DNA of 64,000 bases. Source: Methanobacteriota archaeon (GTDB lineage: Archaea; Methanobacteriota; Methanobacteria; Methanobacteriales; Methanobacteriaceae). Location: positions 1-64,000 of the forward strand of contig JAEZRD010000102.1 in assembly GCA_023440975.1 (NCBI GenBank). Direction: 5' to 3'. The first letter of the stretch is position 1. The number at the start of each line of letters is the position of its first letter. The position numbers were made by a program, and so were the translations under genes. This document shows positions 43,363-52,357 of the stretch, piece by piece. The notes below the pieces were generated by a model, which saw only the letters and a list, made by a program, of their open reading frames with translations, made no database searches and was not told the origin of the DNA.

Positions 43363-45336
43363 ATGAATTCACTAACATTCATAATATTATTAATAATAGC
43401 AATAGCGGGAATAAGCTCTATTGTCTGGGTAAGAAAATACTATGACAATACAGCAAAGAATATGCAGCAAAATGGAATTAAAAAACAAACTTATGGTAAT
43501 AATGTACAAAATAATAAAAATAACATCCCTAAAACTGAAGAAATAGGTTCAATACTCAATTTTAATAAAAATAAAAAGAACGAAAAAGAAAACATTGAAA
43601 AATCTGAAAAAGTAAATAGTGAAGAATCATTATCTGAATCATTTAAAAGTATGTTTACAGGTGAAAGAAATACAAATCCTGAAGAAGAGATATCTACAAA
43701 AGATTTTGTTAAAGAAAGTATAGGTAATCCAACTCAGAGCATGAAAGATAAAGTATTTAGTGAATTCAATACTACACCTAAAAACAATGCTTCAAATAAC
43801 AATAAACCCGCTTCATTGAAAAAAGGTTCAAAAACTATTTATCATGAAGTAGAAACTATAACTCCTCTTAAAGAAGAGGAAAAAGAAAAATTCAAAATTG
43901 AAGATCCTGCAAGTAAAAAAGAAATACGAACAAATAATTTAGCAGAAGATGATTCAATATTATCTCCAGATGTTGTAAATTTAGTAGAAAATACACCAGA
44001 AAAGAAAGAAGATAAAGAAGATGAAATTACATTAAGTAAAAATCAAACAACACTCACACAAGCAATATCTTCAAATAATAAAGATAAATCTGGTAAAGCC
44101 TTAGATTCAGAACCGATTAAACCTGAACACGAATTATCATCTAAATTAACTGAAAAAACTGAAGATACTACCCCAATGACTTCTGAACCAATGACCACAA
44201 AACAAAAAGAACAAATCGAAGGTTCAGAAAATCAAGATCCAAAAATTGACACTTCAGTAAGTAGTATTATGTCTGAACCAATGACCACAAAACAAAAAGA
44301 ACAAATCGAAACTCCTAAGAAAGTTAGAAAAAGTGTTCCTAAAATCAATAAAAAAGAAAACAAAATGGATCCCGGTTCACATGTAGTAACTAAAACAGAA
44401 AAAACCGAAAGAATTGCTAGAAAAGGAAAACCTGATATTGAAGTCAAAAAGTCTGAAGAAAAAGAGGAAAAACCTCAAAAACCTCAAAAAATTATTAATG
44501 AAGAGGGAGTAGTAGTTTTAGACGAATCCGACAGAAAAGATAATGTCACATTTGATGAAATTTTAAAAGATAAAACATACAACCAACCAAACGATGATAT
44601 TGATGAAATATATGAAGAAATCAACAATACCAGTTATAATCATACAGAATATGATGATGAAATTGGAAAATCATTTGAAGGATTAGATGATGCAAGTTTC
44701 CAAACTGACGATGAATATGATGAACCAATAATCCCCATCTATGCAGAAAAAAGACTTAATGGGAAAGAAGAAGAAACAGAAATAGAATTACCCGAAGAAA
44801 ATCAAGAAGAAATATTAACCCCTTATGAAAACTTCGTCCACAGAGATTCTAATGAAAGAAAAATTGAAAATGCTAGTAATCGAATAGATAAATTCTATGA
44901 AAAACTAGGCAGCATCAACATGAGTAAAATAGCAAATAAAACAAAAGAGGTATATTCTGAAGGATCTAGTAAAATTTCTGAAGGATCTAATAAGATTCAA
45001 GAAAATATTTCAAGTAAAAACAAAACCGAAAAACCTCAAAAAGCTCAAAAAGCTCAAAAAATTGAATTAAAAGAAGAAAAATTACCTAATATAGAAACCC
45101 CTCAACCACATAGTAATATCCCAAAAACAACACAACAAATAATGCCTAAAGGACCAGAAAAAATTAAAGTAAATGGTAACCAAATAGAGTTACGTAGAGG
45201 AGAAACCGTTATCTTTAACCATAATGGTGAAACCTATTCCAGTACCATACTTAAAACCAAACCAGGACAAATTTATGTAACCTACAGAAAACATAGAATT
45301 TGGATTAGTACTAATTCAATTAAAAAGAAATTTTAA
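43363..45336 (+). CDS. Membrane-anchored Lys/Glu-rich protein with C-terminal SH3-like domain
   Basis: The 657-residue protein has one N-terminal membrane helix (residues 4-22) with Arg/Lys after it. About 560 residues of charged, low-complexity Lys/Glu/Asn/Ser sequence follow, probably disordered and cytoplasmic. The last 50 residues form a compact, probably beta-rich domain (ETVIFNHNGETYSSTILK, GQIYVTYRKHRIWIS). An exact 39-bp DNA repeat encodes SEPMTTKQKEQIE twice, and KPQ/KAQ repeats occur. The layout resembles membrane-tethered linker proteins of cell division or envelope assembly. No homology is recognised. The Shine-Dalgarno is GTGAGG. Confidence 0.75.
   Translation: MNSLTFIILLIIAIAGISSIVWVRKYYDNTAKNMQQNGIKKQTYGNNVQNNKNNIPKTEEIGSILNFNKNKKNEKENIEKSEKVNSEESLSESFKSMFTGERNTNPEEEISTKDFVKESIGNPTQSMKDKVFSEFNTTPKNNASNNNKPASLKKGSKTIYHEVETITPLKEEEKEKFKIEDPASKKEIRTNNLAEDDSILSPDVVNLVENTPEKKEDKEDEITLSKNQTTLTQAISSNNKDKSGKALDSEPIKPEHELSSKLTEKTEDTTPMTSEPMTTKQKEQIEGSENQDPKIDTSVSSIMSEPMTTKQKEQIETPKKVRKSVPKINKKENKMDPGSHVVTKTEKTERIARKGKPDIEVKKSEEKEEKPQKPQKIINEEGVVVLDESDRKDNVTFDEILKDKTYNQPNDDIDEIYEEINNTSYNHTEYDDEIGKSFEGLDDASFQTDDEYDEPIIPIYAEKRLNGKEEETEIELPEENQEEILTPYENFVHRDSNERKIENASNRIDKFYEKLGSINMSKIANKTKEVYSEGSSKISEGSNKIQENISSKNKTEKPQKAQKAQKIELKEEKLPNIETPQPHSNIPKTTQQIMPKGPEKIKVNGNQIELRRGETVIFNHNGETYSSTILKTKPGQIYVTYRKHRIWISTNSIKKKF
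44182..44310 (+). repeat. Exact 39-bp direct repeat inside the charged linker gene
   Basis: Identical 39-bp copies at 44182-44220 and 44272-44310 (period 90 bp) encode SEPMTTKQKEQIE. Exact identity at wobble positions suggests a recent duplication or ongoing slippage in the disordered linker. Confidence 0.85.
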
Positions 45337-45468
45337 AATCTAAAAATTTTATTTTTTTTATTAATTTTTTTTTATAAATATTAAAAAATTTTCAAACTCT
45401 TTTTAAAAATAAATTAATTACTAAAACATATCCAAACTCTTTTTTTTTTGAATAAAGGAAATTATCAT

Positions 45469-46971
45469 ATGAACAACGAAAATAATGAAGATAAAAACCA
45501 ATGGGGTAGCACCTTATCATTTTTAATGGCTATGATTGGTTCAGCAGTAGGATTAGGTAACATTTGGCGATATCCTTATGTTTTATATAGTAATGGAGGA
45601 GGAGCATTTTTTATACCTTACTTAATCGCCATACTTGTTATGGGAATACCTTTCTTACTGGTTGAATATGGAATGGGATATCATTTCAAATCATCAATCA
45701 CTAAAACATTCTATAGTATCAAACCAAAACTTGAATACATTGGATGGTTAATCCCCATAATCGTATTTATGATTTTAATATATTACAGTTGTATCCTTGG
45801 ATGGGATGGAATATTTTTCATTTTAAGTTTCTTTAAAGGATGGGGAGCAAATCCAAACACATTTTACACAACATCACTTTTACAATCAACTAATTCATTA
45901 TCTGGATTAACTTATATTGTACCTGTGATAGCAATTTCAATTTTAATCGTTTGGGGGCTTATGTGGTTTATATCCCATAGAGACTTAGAAGAAGGTTTAG
46001 GAAAAGCTTCTACTTTCTTAGTACCATTATTATTTTTAATGATGATATTTATAGTTATATTCTCATTCACACTTCCAGGAGCAAGTATAGGTTTAGCAAC
46101 ATTATTTAATCCAAATTGGTCTCTGTTATGGAACATTAATATATGGTTATCAGCATTTGGACAAATATTATTTTCATTAAGTTTAGGTATGTCAATTGCT
46201 TTAACTTACGCTAGTTACTTACCAGATAACAATAAATTAAGTGATAACGTTTTAATGGTAGTGATAGCTAATTGTGGATTTGAAAATTTTGCAGCATTAG
46301 GGGTTTTCTCAATACTTGGTTACATGTCTTTACATAGTGGAATTCCAGTAGATCAATTAGTTACTCAAGGTACTGGACTTATATTTATTGCTTATCCAAC
46401 AATTTTTAATGTACTGGGTAATTGGGCATATGTATTAGGACCAATATTTTTCTTATGCGTATTTTTCGCAGGAATTACAAGTACTTTAGCATTACTTGAA
46501 CCAATATCTTTATCTATTCAAAATAAATTTGCATTCAGTCGTAAAAAAACTGTAACAATTTTATGTTTAATTGGATGTGCAGGAACATTAATATTTTCAA
46601 CAGGAATGGGATCTTACCTATTAGGAATAGCTGATTTATTCTTAAATCAATTCGCATTATTATTTGGTATCATTTTAGAATGTTTAGTATTCGGATGGTT
46701 ATTTGGTATAGATAAATTAATACCTATATTCAACAATAATAGTAAATTCAAAATTGGAAAATGGTGGGTTATAATAATTAAATACATTTTACCTTTAACA
46801 TTAGCATTTATTTGGATTGGAGGAATCAGTGAAGTATTTAATACAGGAAATATTATAGAAATAAGTATAGATTTAATACTTGCAATAATAGCAGTCATTA
46901 TTCCTTTAATATTAACCGCTCTCCCAATTAAAAATGAAAACTTTAAAATTATAAACAAAAGAAATGAATAA
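45469..46971 (+). CDS. Sodium:neurotransmitter symporter (NSS) family transporter
   Basis: The 500-residue membrane protein has about 12 transmembrane helices. It has the family signature AMIGSAVGLGNIWRYPYVLY in TM1, with the unwound Na+/substrate site, and LVEYGMG. Members import amino acids or related amines with Na+. The substrate is not known. The ATG at 45469 is preferred because AAAGGA lies upstream. The TTG-started frame at 45448 covers that site. It has its own unit, about 130 nt after the charged linker gene. Confidence 0.92.
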   Translation: MNNENNEDKNQWGSTLSFLMAMIGSAVGLGNIWRYPYVLYSNGGGAFFIPYLIAILVMGIPFLLVEYGMGYHFKSSITKTFYSIKPKLEYIGWLIPIIVFMILIYYSCILGWDGIFFILSFFKGWGANPNTFYTTSLLQSTNSLSGLTYIVPVIAISILIVWGLMWFISHRDLEEGLGKASTFLVPLLFLMMIFIVIFSFTLPGASIGLATLFNPNWSLLWNINIWLSAFGQILFSLSLGMSIALTYASYLPDNNKLSDNVLMVVIANCGFENFAALGVFSILGYMSLHSGIPVDQLVTQGTGLIFIAYPTIFNVLGNWAYVLGPIFFLCVFFAGITSTLALLEPISLSIQNKFAFSRKKTVTILCLIGCAGTLIFSTGMGSYLLGIADLFLNQFALLFGIILECLVFGWLFGIDKLIPIFNNNSKFKIGKWWVIIIKYILPLTLAFIWIGGISEVFNTGNIIEISIDLILAIIAVIIPLILTALPIKNENFKIINKRNE

Positions 46972-47092
46972 AAAAAACTTAAAGATTATATTATTTAAAA
47001 ACAATAAATTATTTAAGATATTAATCAAATTTTTTAAAAAAATAAAATAAATTGTATGGGAATATAAAACTAATTTAAAGGATTTGTGAAAA

Positions 47093-47398
47093 ATGAGTTT
47101 AAAAATTGATAAAGAAAAAAATGAAAACAACTTAACTGTCATATTAAGTGGAGAATTAGACACATTCACGTCTAAAGAGTTAGAAAAAAGTCTTGAAAAT
47201 GAGTTAACTAATGTTAAAAGCTTAACTTTTGATTTAAAAGATCTAATTTATGTTAGTAGTGCTGGAATACGCACATTCATTAAAAATCAGAAAATAATGC
47301 AAAAACAAGGATCCATGAAATTAATTAATGTCCAAGACTCTGTAAAAGACTTATTCACCATGACTGGATTAATAAAAATGATAAATATTGAAGAATAA
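47093..47398 (+). CDS. STAS-domain anti-sigma-factor-antagonist-like protein (RsbV/SpoIIAA type)
   Basis: The 101-residue single STAS domain has VILSGELDTFTS at strand 2 and the phosphoacceptor loop LIYVSSAGIR with Ser55/Ser56 at the conserved position. In bacteria such proteins switch partners with RsbW-type kinases to control sigma factors. Archaea have no sigma factors, so the target must differ. It is followed after 20 nt by the kinase-like partner gene, and the pair is clearly one unit. Confidence 0.9.
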   Translation: MSLKIDKEKNENNLTVILSGELDTFTSKELEKSLENELTNVKSLTFDLKDLIYVSSAGIRTFIKNQKIMQKQGSMKLINVQDSVKDLFTMTGLIKMINIEE

Positions 47399-47418
47399 TG
47401 ATTTTAGGAGACTTTTAA

Positions 47419-47835
47419 TTGGATGAAATAATATTAAAACCTGAAATCCGTGAACTAAAAACTCTTGATAAAAAAGTCACCGAATTACTTGAACCCTACG
47501 ATATTAACAAAAGTACTTTAATGAATCTAAAATTAATTATCGAAGAAATATTCTCTAACATTTGTAATTATGCTTACCCTCAAAAAGACAAAGATGATTT
47601 AATTAAGATAAAAATGGATTTTTGTGAAAATATACTAAAAATTAGAATGAATTTTATTGATACAGGCATACAATTTAATCCACTTGAAGTAAAAAATCCA
47701 AAAAGCCCTAATACTATAGATGATGCCCAAATTGGTGGTCTTGGAATAAGTATAATGAAAGAATATGCAGATGATATTCAATATGAATACATAAACAACA
47801 AAAATATTTTAACTATAACTAAAAATTTAAATTAA
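47419..47835 (+). CDS. RsbW/SpoIIAB-like histidine-kinase-fold ATPase (Ser/Thr kinase)
   Basis: The 138-residue GHKL ATPase domain has an N-box IIEEIFSNICNYAY, G1 box FIDTGIQFNP and G2 region IGGLGISIMKEYADDI. It probably phosphorylates the STAS partner encoded 20 nt upstream. The start is a TTG at 47419, decided by AGGAG eight bases before it. No PP2C-type phosphatase gene is next to the pair. The downstream target of the switch is unknown in archaea. Confidence 0.88.
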   Translation: MDEIILKPEIRELKTLDKKVTELLEPYDINKSTLMNLKLIIEEIFSNICNYAYPQKDKDDLIKIKMDFCENILKIRMNFIDTGIQFNPLEVKNPKSPNTIDDAQIGGLGISIMKEYADDIQYEYINNKNILTITKNLN

Positions 47836-47848
47836 AAAAAAAAGTAAA

Positions 47849-47888
47849 AAATAAAGATTTTTTTTTAAATTATATTAAATCTTTATTT
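47849..47888. terminator. Bidirectional hairpin between the RsbW-like gene and gltX
   Basis: A 12-bp inverted repeat AAATAAAGATTT/AAATCTTTATTT (47849-47860 with 47877-47888) lies between convergent genes and overlaps the gltX stop codon. The loop is T-rich. It probably ends both transcripts. Confidence 0.6.
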
Positions 47889-49553
47889 ATGTGTATAATA
47901 AAATGTTATTTCATTATCATTTTTAGAATCTAATCTTACAAAACCAAATCTTTCAAATTGGAGTAAAGTTCCAACATCTAAATCTTTTATATCTGTTTCA
48001 GCTACACCTTCAACTATACTAGCATCAGGCATTACTATTTTTACTTTAACATTTTCTTCAACTGGAACCCACTGAATAATGCGGGCATGATTTTCTTTTG
48101 CATCTTCAAAAGAAGTACTATGAAAAGTTACTTCTTCTCCATCTAAATCAACATTAACAGCATCCATTAAACGAACAAGACCATTTTTAAAATCTTTTTT
48201 AGGAATATATGCATCACCATCAAATAATAACTCACGATCTCCTCTTTCCGGATAATCTGGATGTAATGGACGTTTAATTAACATTTTTTCACAATCATCT
48301 TTAGAAACAGAAATTTTTACTGGATCCGCTACAAAAAAGTAACGATTAACTTTATCTTCAATAATGTTTCTATTTAATCCATATATTTTCTTCCAACTTA
48401 CACTAGAATCATTCATTTTTATTCCAATTTCTTTCATTAATTGAGTGATTGTTTCAGGTTGAATTCCACGTCTAGCTAATGCTCTAAGAGTACCTAATCT
48501 AGGATCATCCCAACCAGAGTATTTACCTGATTCAATTCCTTCTTTAGCTTTACTAGTTGACAATGCAACATCAGTCATTTTTAAACGACCATAATGAATG
48601 AATTCTGGAACTTCCCAACCCATATGATTATACAAATATTTTTGCTTTTCACTATTTGCTAAATGGTCTTTTCCTCTAAGCACATGTGACATGCCCATTA
48701 AATGATCATCTACTGCAACACTAAAATTCATCATTGGATAAACACGATATTTATGACCAAGTTTAGGATGCTCTTCATCAACTATACGCATTGCAACCCA
48801 ATCACGTATTGCAGGATTTTTATGATTTATATCAGTTTTAACACGTAATACAGCTTGACCTTCTTCCATTTCAGGGAATTTTCTCCAAAGCTCAAGATTT
48901 TCTTCTACAGAATTATCTCTATGAGGACATGGTTTACAATTATCTTTTAATTCCTTAAAATCTCCACCTTTACAAGTACACATGTAAGCTTTACCTTTTT
49001 TAATTAACTCTTCAGCATACTTATAATAAATATCAAATCTATCAGATTGATAATAAATTTCATCAGGTTTAACCCCTAACCATTCTAAATCTTCTTGAAT
49101 TAAAGTATATGCAGGTTCAAAAACTCTTTTTGGGTCTGTATCTTCAATACGAAGTATTAATTTTCCACCATATTTTTTAACAAATTCATTATTAGGTATA
49201 GCTGCACGAGCATGACCAATATGTAAAGGACCACTTGGATTAGGAGCAAAACGCATCACAACATTTTCATGAGAACCTGGAAGTTCACCAAGCCCCTTTT
49301 CCTTTTTTTCAGGTTTTTTATTTTCAGCATGAACATTAAATTTTTCCATCTCATTTAATTGTTCATCAACAGATAATGCATTCACTTTAGCAACAATTTT
49401 TCCACTTAAAGGTCCAATTTCTTTAGCTCTACTACGAAGTTCTGCTTCTTGACTCATTATAGAACCCATTACTGCTTTAGGATTTGCACTTCCTTTATGT
49501 TTTGATGCATTTAACAATGCATGTTTATATACAATTTCCTCTAATTCATCCAT
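47883..49553 (-). CDS. gltX: Glutamyl-tRNA synthetase (archaeal type)
   Basis: The 556-residue class I synthetase has an N-terminal extension of about 95 residues, a HIGH motif in FAPNPSGPLHIGHARAAIPN and a KMSKS-type loop ALSTSKAKEG. The C-terminal beta-barrel anticodon domain ends VRLDSKNDNEITFYYTHK. It charges tRNA-Glu, and in archaea it supplies the substrate for GatDE-dependent Gln-tRNA. The ATG at 49553 is chosen because GTGAT lies before it and the family starts MDELEEIVYKHAL. In relatives gltX normally follows idsA. Here about 11 kb separate them. Confidence 0.95.
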   Translation of the reverse strand: MDELEEIVYKHALLNASKHKGSANPKAVMGSIMSQEAELRSRAKEIGPLSGKIVAKVNALSVDEQLNEMEKFNVHAENKKPEKKEKGLGELPGSHENVVMRFAPNPSGPLHIGHARAAIPNNEFVKKYGGKLILRIEDTDPKRVFEPAYTLIQEDLEWLGVKPDEIYYQSDRFDIYYKYAEELIKKGKAYMCTCKGGDFKELKDNCKPCPHRDNSVEENLELWRKFPEMEEGQAVLRVKTDINHKNPAIRDWVAMRIVDEEHPKLGHKYRVYPMMNFSVAVDDHLMGMSHVLRGKDHLANSEKQKYLYNHMGWEVPEFIHYGRLKMTDVALSTSKAKEGIESGKYSGWDDPRLGTLRALARRGIQPETITQLMKEIGIKMNDSSVSWKKIYGLNRNIIEDKVNRYFFVADPVKISVSKDDCEKMLIKRPLHPDYPERGDRELLFDGDAYIPKKDFKNGLVRLMDAVNVDLDGEEVTFHSTSFEDAKENHARIIQWVPVEENVKVKIVMPDASIVEGVAETDIKDLDVGTLLQFERFGFVRLDSKNDNEITFYYTHK

Positions 49554-49680
49554 AAATATCACAAAATAAATTATCAATTAAAATAAGATAATAAAAAAAA
49601 TTAGCTTTAAATTAATTTCATTAATTAAATATGTAATTAGAAATATAAATATATTACAATATATTTAAAGAGGGCATATC

Positions 49681-50508
49681 ATGAAAAATAATATTGATTG
49701 TATAAAAACTCCAGAAGATATAGATTGGGCTTATTTTTGGAGTAAAAAATTAACAGAAAAAGAAGATAGGAATAAAGATTGGAATAAAGCTGCCCCCCAT
49801 TTTGCTAAATCTGCACGTAGAGATGAATATCATACTAAATTATTAGAACAATTAAACATAACTAAAGAAGATACTGTCCTTGATTTAGGTTGTGGAGAGG
49901 GAAGTATAACAATACCCTTAGCTAAGATGGCTAAAAGTGTTACAGGTCTTGATTCATCATATAAAATGCTTGAAATATTAAATGATAAATGCAAGAAAGA
50001 AAAAATTACTAATGTTACTACTATTAAAAAAGATTTAAATGAATTGAATCCTGAAGAATTAGGTAACTATGATATTGTAATTGCTTCAAGAAGTTTAAAT
50101 AGTATTGTGGATATAAAAAAAGTAATTAATGCAATAAATAAAATAGCTACAAAATATGTTTACATTACATTATTTGGACCAAATAATTGGAAATTAGAAA
50201 AAGAATTTTACGAAAAAATTGGAAAACCTTTTAATGAATTTCCAGCACATAATTACTTTTTTAACATATTAATTAATATGAATATTTATCCAAATGTGAT
50301 TAATTTGGATATAGGCCAATCCCGGGAATATTCAAGTATTAAAGAAGCTAGTGAATCTGGTAAATGGCGAAGAGAAGTATTGAATGATGAAGAATTAAAA
50401 AAATTTGAAGAGTATATTAATGAAATAATGACTAAAAATCCAAAAACTGGAAAATATTCCAATCCAAATGATAAAGCAGATTGGGTTTTATTTTGGTGGA
50501 AAAAATAA
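49681..50508 (+). CDS. Class I SAM-dependent methyltransferase (tandem copy 1)
   Basis: The 275-residue protein has an N-terminal signature of this subfamily, IDWAYFWSKKL and DWNKAAPHFAKSA, the SAM-binding loop LDLGCGEGSITIPLAK near residue 66, and IASRSLNSI. The invariant ending is KADWVLFWWKK. The core matches small-molecule methyltransferases, substrate unknown. It is the first of three tandem paralogs with gaps of 17 and 18 nt, certainly one transcript. AGAGGGCAT precedes the ATG. Confidence 0.85.
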   Translation: MKNNIDCIKTPEDIDWAYFWSKKLTEKEDRNKDWNKAAPHFAKSARRDEYHTKLLEQLNITKEDTVLDLGCGEGSITIPLAKMAKSVTGLDSSYKMLEILNDKCKKEKITNVTTIKKDLNELNPEELGNYDIVIASRSLNSIVDIKKVINAINKIATKYVYITLFGPNNWKLEKEFYEKIGKPFNEFPAHNYFFNILINMNIYPNVINLDIGQSREYSSIKEASESGKWRREVLNDEELKKFEEYINEIMTKNPKTGKYSNPNDKADWVLFWWKK

Positions 50509-50525
50509 TTAAGGAGATATTTTAA

Positions 50526-51368
50526 ATGTTATTTAAAGTTGAAATTGAAGATATAGACGACATTGACTGGGAATATTTTTGGAAAAAGAAAATTAAAGAA
50601 AAATCAGATAAAGGAGCAAGAAAAAATTGGGATAAAGCTGCTCCGAAATATGCAAAATTGAACCAAAAAGATAATTACACAGAAAGACTCTTTGATAATT
50701 TAATATTAGATAATGAAGATTCATTACTTGATATTGGCTCTGGAGAAGGTTCTGTGAGTATACCTTTAAGTAAAAAAGTTAAAAAAGTCACAGCCGTGGA
50801 TTCTTCTGAAAAAATGCTTGAATTATTAAATAAAAAGTCAGATGAACAAGGAATAAGTAATATTGAAACAATTAACATGGATATTACTGATGTTAATGTT
50901 GATAATATAGGACATCATGATATTGTTCTTGCATCTCGTAGTATTAATTTTATTAAAGAAATGGAAGAGTTATTATATAATTTAAATGATGTTGCTAACA
51001 AATATGTTTTTATAACATTATTTGGACCAAATAATTGGAGAATGGAAAAAGAATTTTTCAAATATATGAATCGTGAATACATTGAAAACCCTTCTTATAT
51101 TATAATTCTTAATTTATTAAAAGAAATGGGAATTTATGCAAATGTTTTAAATCTTGATGTTGGCCCAATACGAACTTATAAAGATATTGATGAAGCTATG
51201 GTTAATGGTAAATGGAAACTTGATAATTTCACATTAGATGAACAAGATCAATTACGTGAATTTTTAAAAACATCCCTTAAAGTTGACCCTCAAACAGGAA
51301 AATTAACAAATCCCTTAGACAAACCAGATTGGGTATTGATTTGGTGGAAAAAAGTAGAGGATTTATAA
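50526..51368 (+). CDS. Class I SAM-dependent methyltransferase (tandem copy 2)
   Basis: The 280-residue paralog of the flanking genes has IDWEYFWKKK and NWDKAAPKYAKL, a SAM loop LDIGSGEGSVSIPLSK in which Cys is replaced by Ser, LASRSINFI, LFGPNNWRMEKEFF and KPDWVLIWWKK. It carries a slightly longer N-terminus than copy 1. GGAGATATTTTAAATG gives a clear Shine-Dalgarno. Substrate unknown. Retention of all SAM motifs in all three copies suggests each is active. Confidence 0.85.
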   Translation: MLFKVEIEDIDDIDWEYFWKKKIKEKSDKGARKNWDKAAPKYAKLNQKDNYTERLFDNLILDNEDSLLDIGSGEGSVSIPLSKKVKKVTAVDSSEKMLELLNKKSDEQGISNIETINMDITDVNVDNIGHHDIVLASRSINFIKEMEELLYNLNDVANKYVFITLFGPNNWRMEKEFFKYMNREYIENPSYIIILNLLKEMGIYANVLNLDVGPIRTYKDIDEAMVNGKWKLDNFTLDEQDQLREFLKTSLKVDPQTGKLTNPLDKPDWVLIWWKKVEDL

Positions 51369-51386
51369 AAATTAAAGGATTAAAAA

Positions 51387-52217
51387 ATGAAAATTGAAGA
51401 CAAATTAAGTATTAATGATATCGATTGGGATTATATTTGGAAAAGGGAATTAGGGGATAAAAAACCAAATAATAAAAAAGATTGGAATGATGTTGCTGAA
51501 AAATTTGGAAAATGGATTGCAAAAGATGATTATCCTGAGAAATTATTAAATTATATTAAAGTAACAAAAAATGATACTGTAATGGATCTTGGATGTGGTG
51601 AAGGTACAATTACAATACCTCTTGCTAAAAAGTGCAGTCATCTTCTTGCAGTTGATAAATCTGATAAGATGTTAGATTTAATTCAGGAAAAAATGATTGA
51701 TGAGGGATTGAGTAATATAATAACTTTACGTCATGATATTCTTAAGTTAAATAAGGATAATATTGGACAATATGATGTGATTGTAGCTTCTAGATCCATT
51801 AGTGGAGCTTATGAGATGAAAGAAGTTCTTTCTAATTTAAATGATATTGCTAAAAAGTATGTTTATATTACATTTTATGGCCCCAATAATCGTAGAGAGA
51901 CTAATAAAGCTTTAGAAGCGATTGGTAAAAAAAATCCTAAAAAACATGCAGATTATAGTATTATATTTAATTTATTAGTTAGTATGGGGATTCATCCTAA
52001 TGTTGTTAATCTGGAATGTGAAAGTGTAAAGGGTTATGCTAATATTGATGAAGCTATTGAAAGATTTAATTGGAGAGTGGGTAATGTCTCTGAAAAAGAG
52101 CGTGAAAAATTGGATAAACACTTCAGAAAATCATTAGTTCAAAATAGTGAAGGTATGTGGGAAAATCCTAATGATAAGGGCGATTGGGTTCTTATTTGGT
52201 GGAAAAAAGAATTATAA
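51387..52217 (+). CDS. Class I SAM-dependent methyltransferase (tandem copy 3)
   Basis: The 276-residue third paralog has IDWDYIWKREL, DWNDVAEKFGKWIAKDDY, SAM loop MDLGCGEGTITIPLAK, VASRSISGAYEMKEVL, FYGPNNRRE and KGDWVLIWWKK. It is the most diverged copy in the substrate-side region (KALEAIGKKNPKKHADY). AAAGGATT is a plausible ribosome site. It ends the three-gene unit and is followed by a 140-nt spacer before the secreted hydrolase. Confidence 0.85.
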   Translation: MKIEDKLSINDIDWDYIWKRELGDKKPNNKKDWNDVAEKFGKWIAKDDYPEKLLNYIKVTKNDTVMDLGCGEGTITIPLAKKCSHLLAVDKSDKMLDLIQEKMIDEGLSNIITLRHDILKLNKDNIGQYDVIVASRSISGAYEMKEVLSNLNDIAKKYVYITFYGPNNRRETNKALEAIGKKNPKKHADYSIIFNLLVSMGIHPNVVNLECESVKGYANIDEAIERFNWRVGNVSEKEREKLDKHFRKSLVQNSEGMWENPNDKGDWVLIWWKKEL

Positions 52218-52357
52218 ACTTTTTTCTAAAATTCTTTTTTTAATACTTATTTAATACTTATTATTACTTTTTTTTAGAAATCGAAATAATTAATAAACAT
52301 TCACAACAAATTTAATATGTCCTATTAAAATTTAATTATAAATTTTTCGAGAGGTGA

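Noticed and set aside
48540..48570. KMSKS loop of gltX reading STSKAKEG as a defect
   Set aside because: Archaeal glutamyl-tRNA synthetases commonly have a divergent KMSKS loop, so this is not an anomaly.
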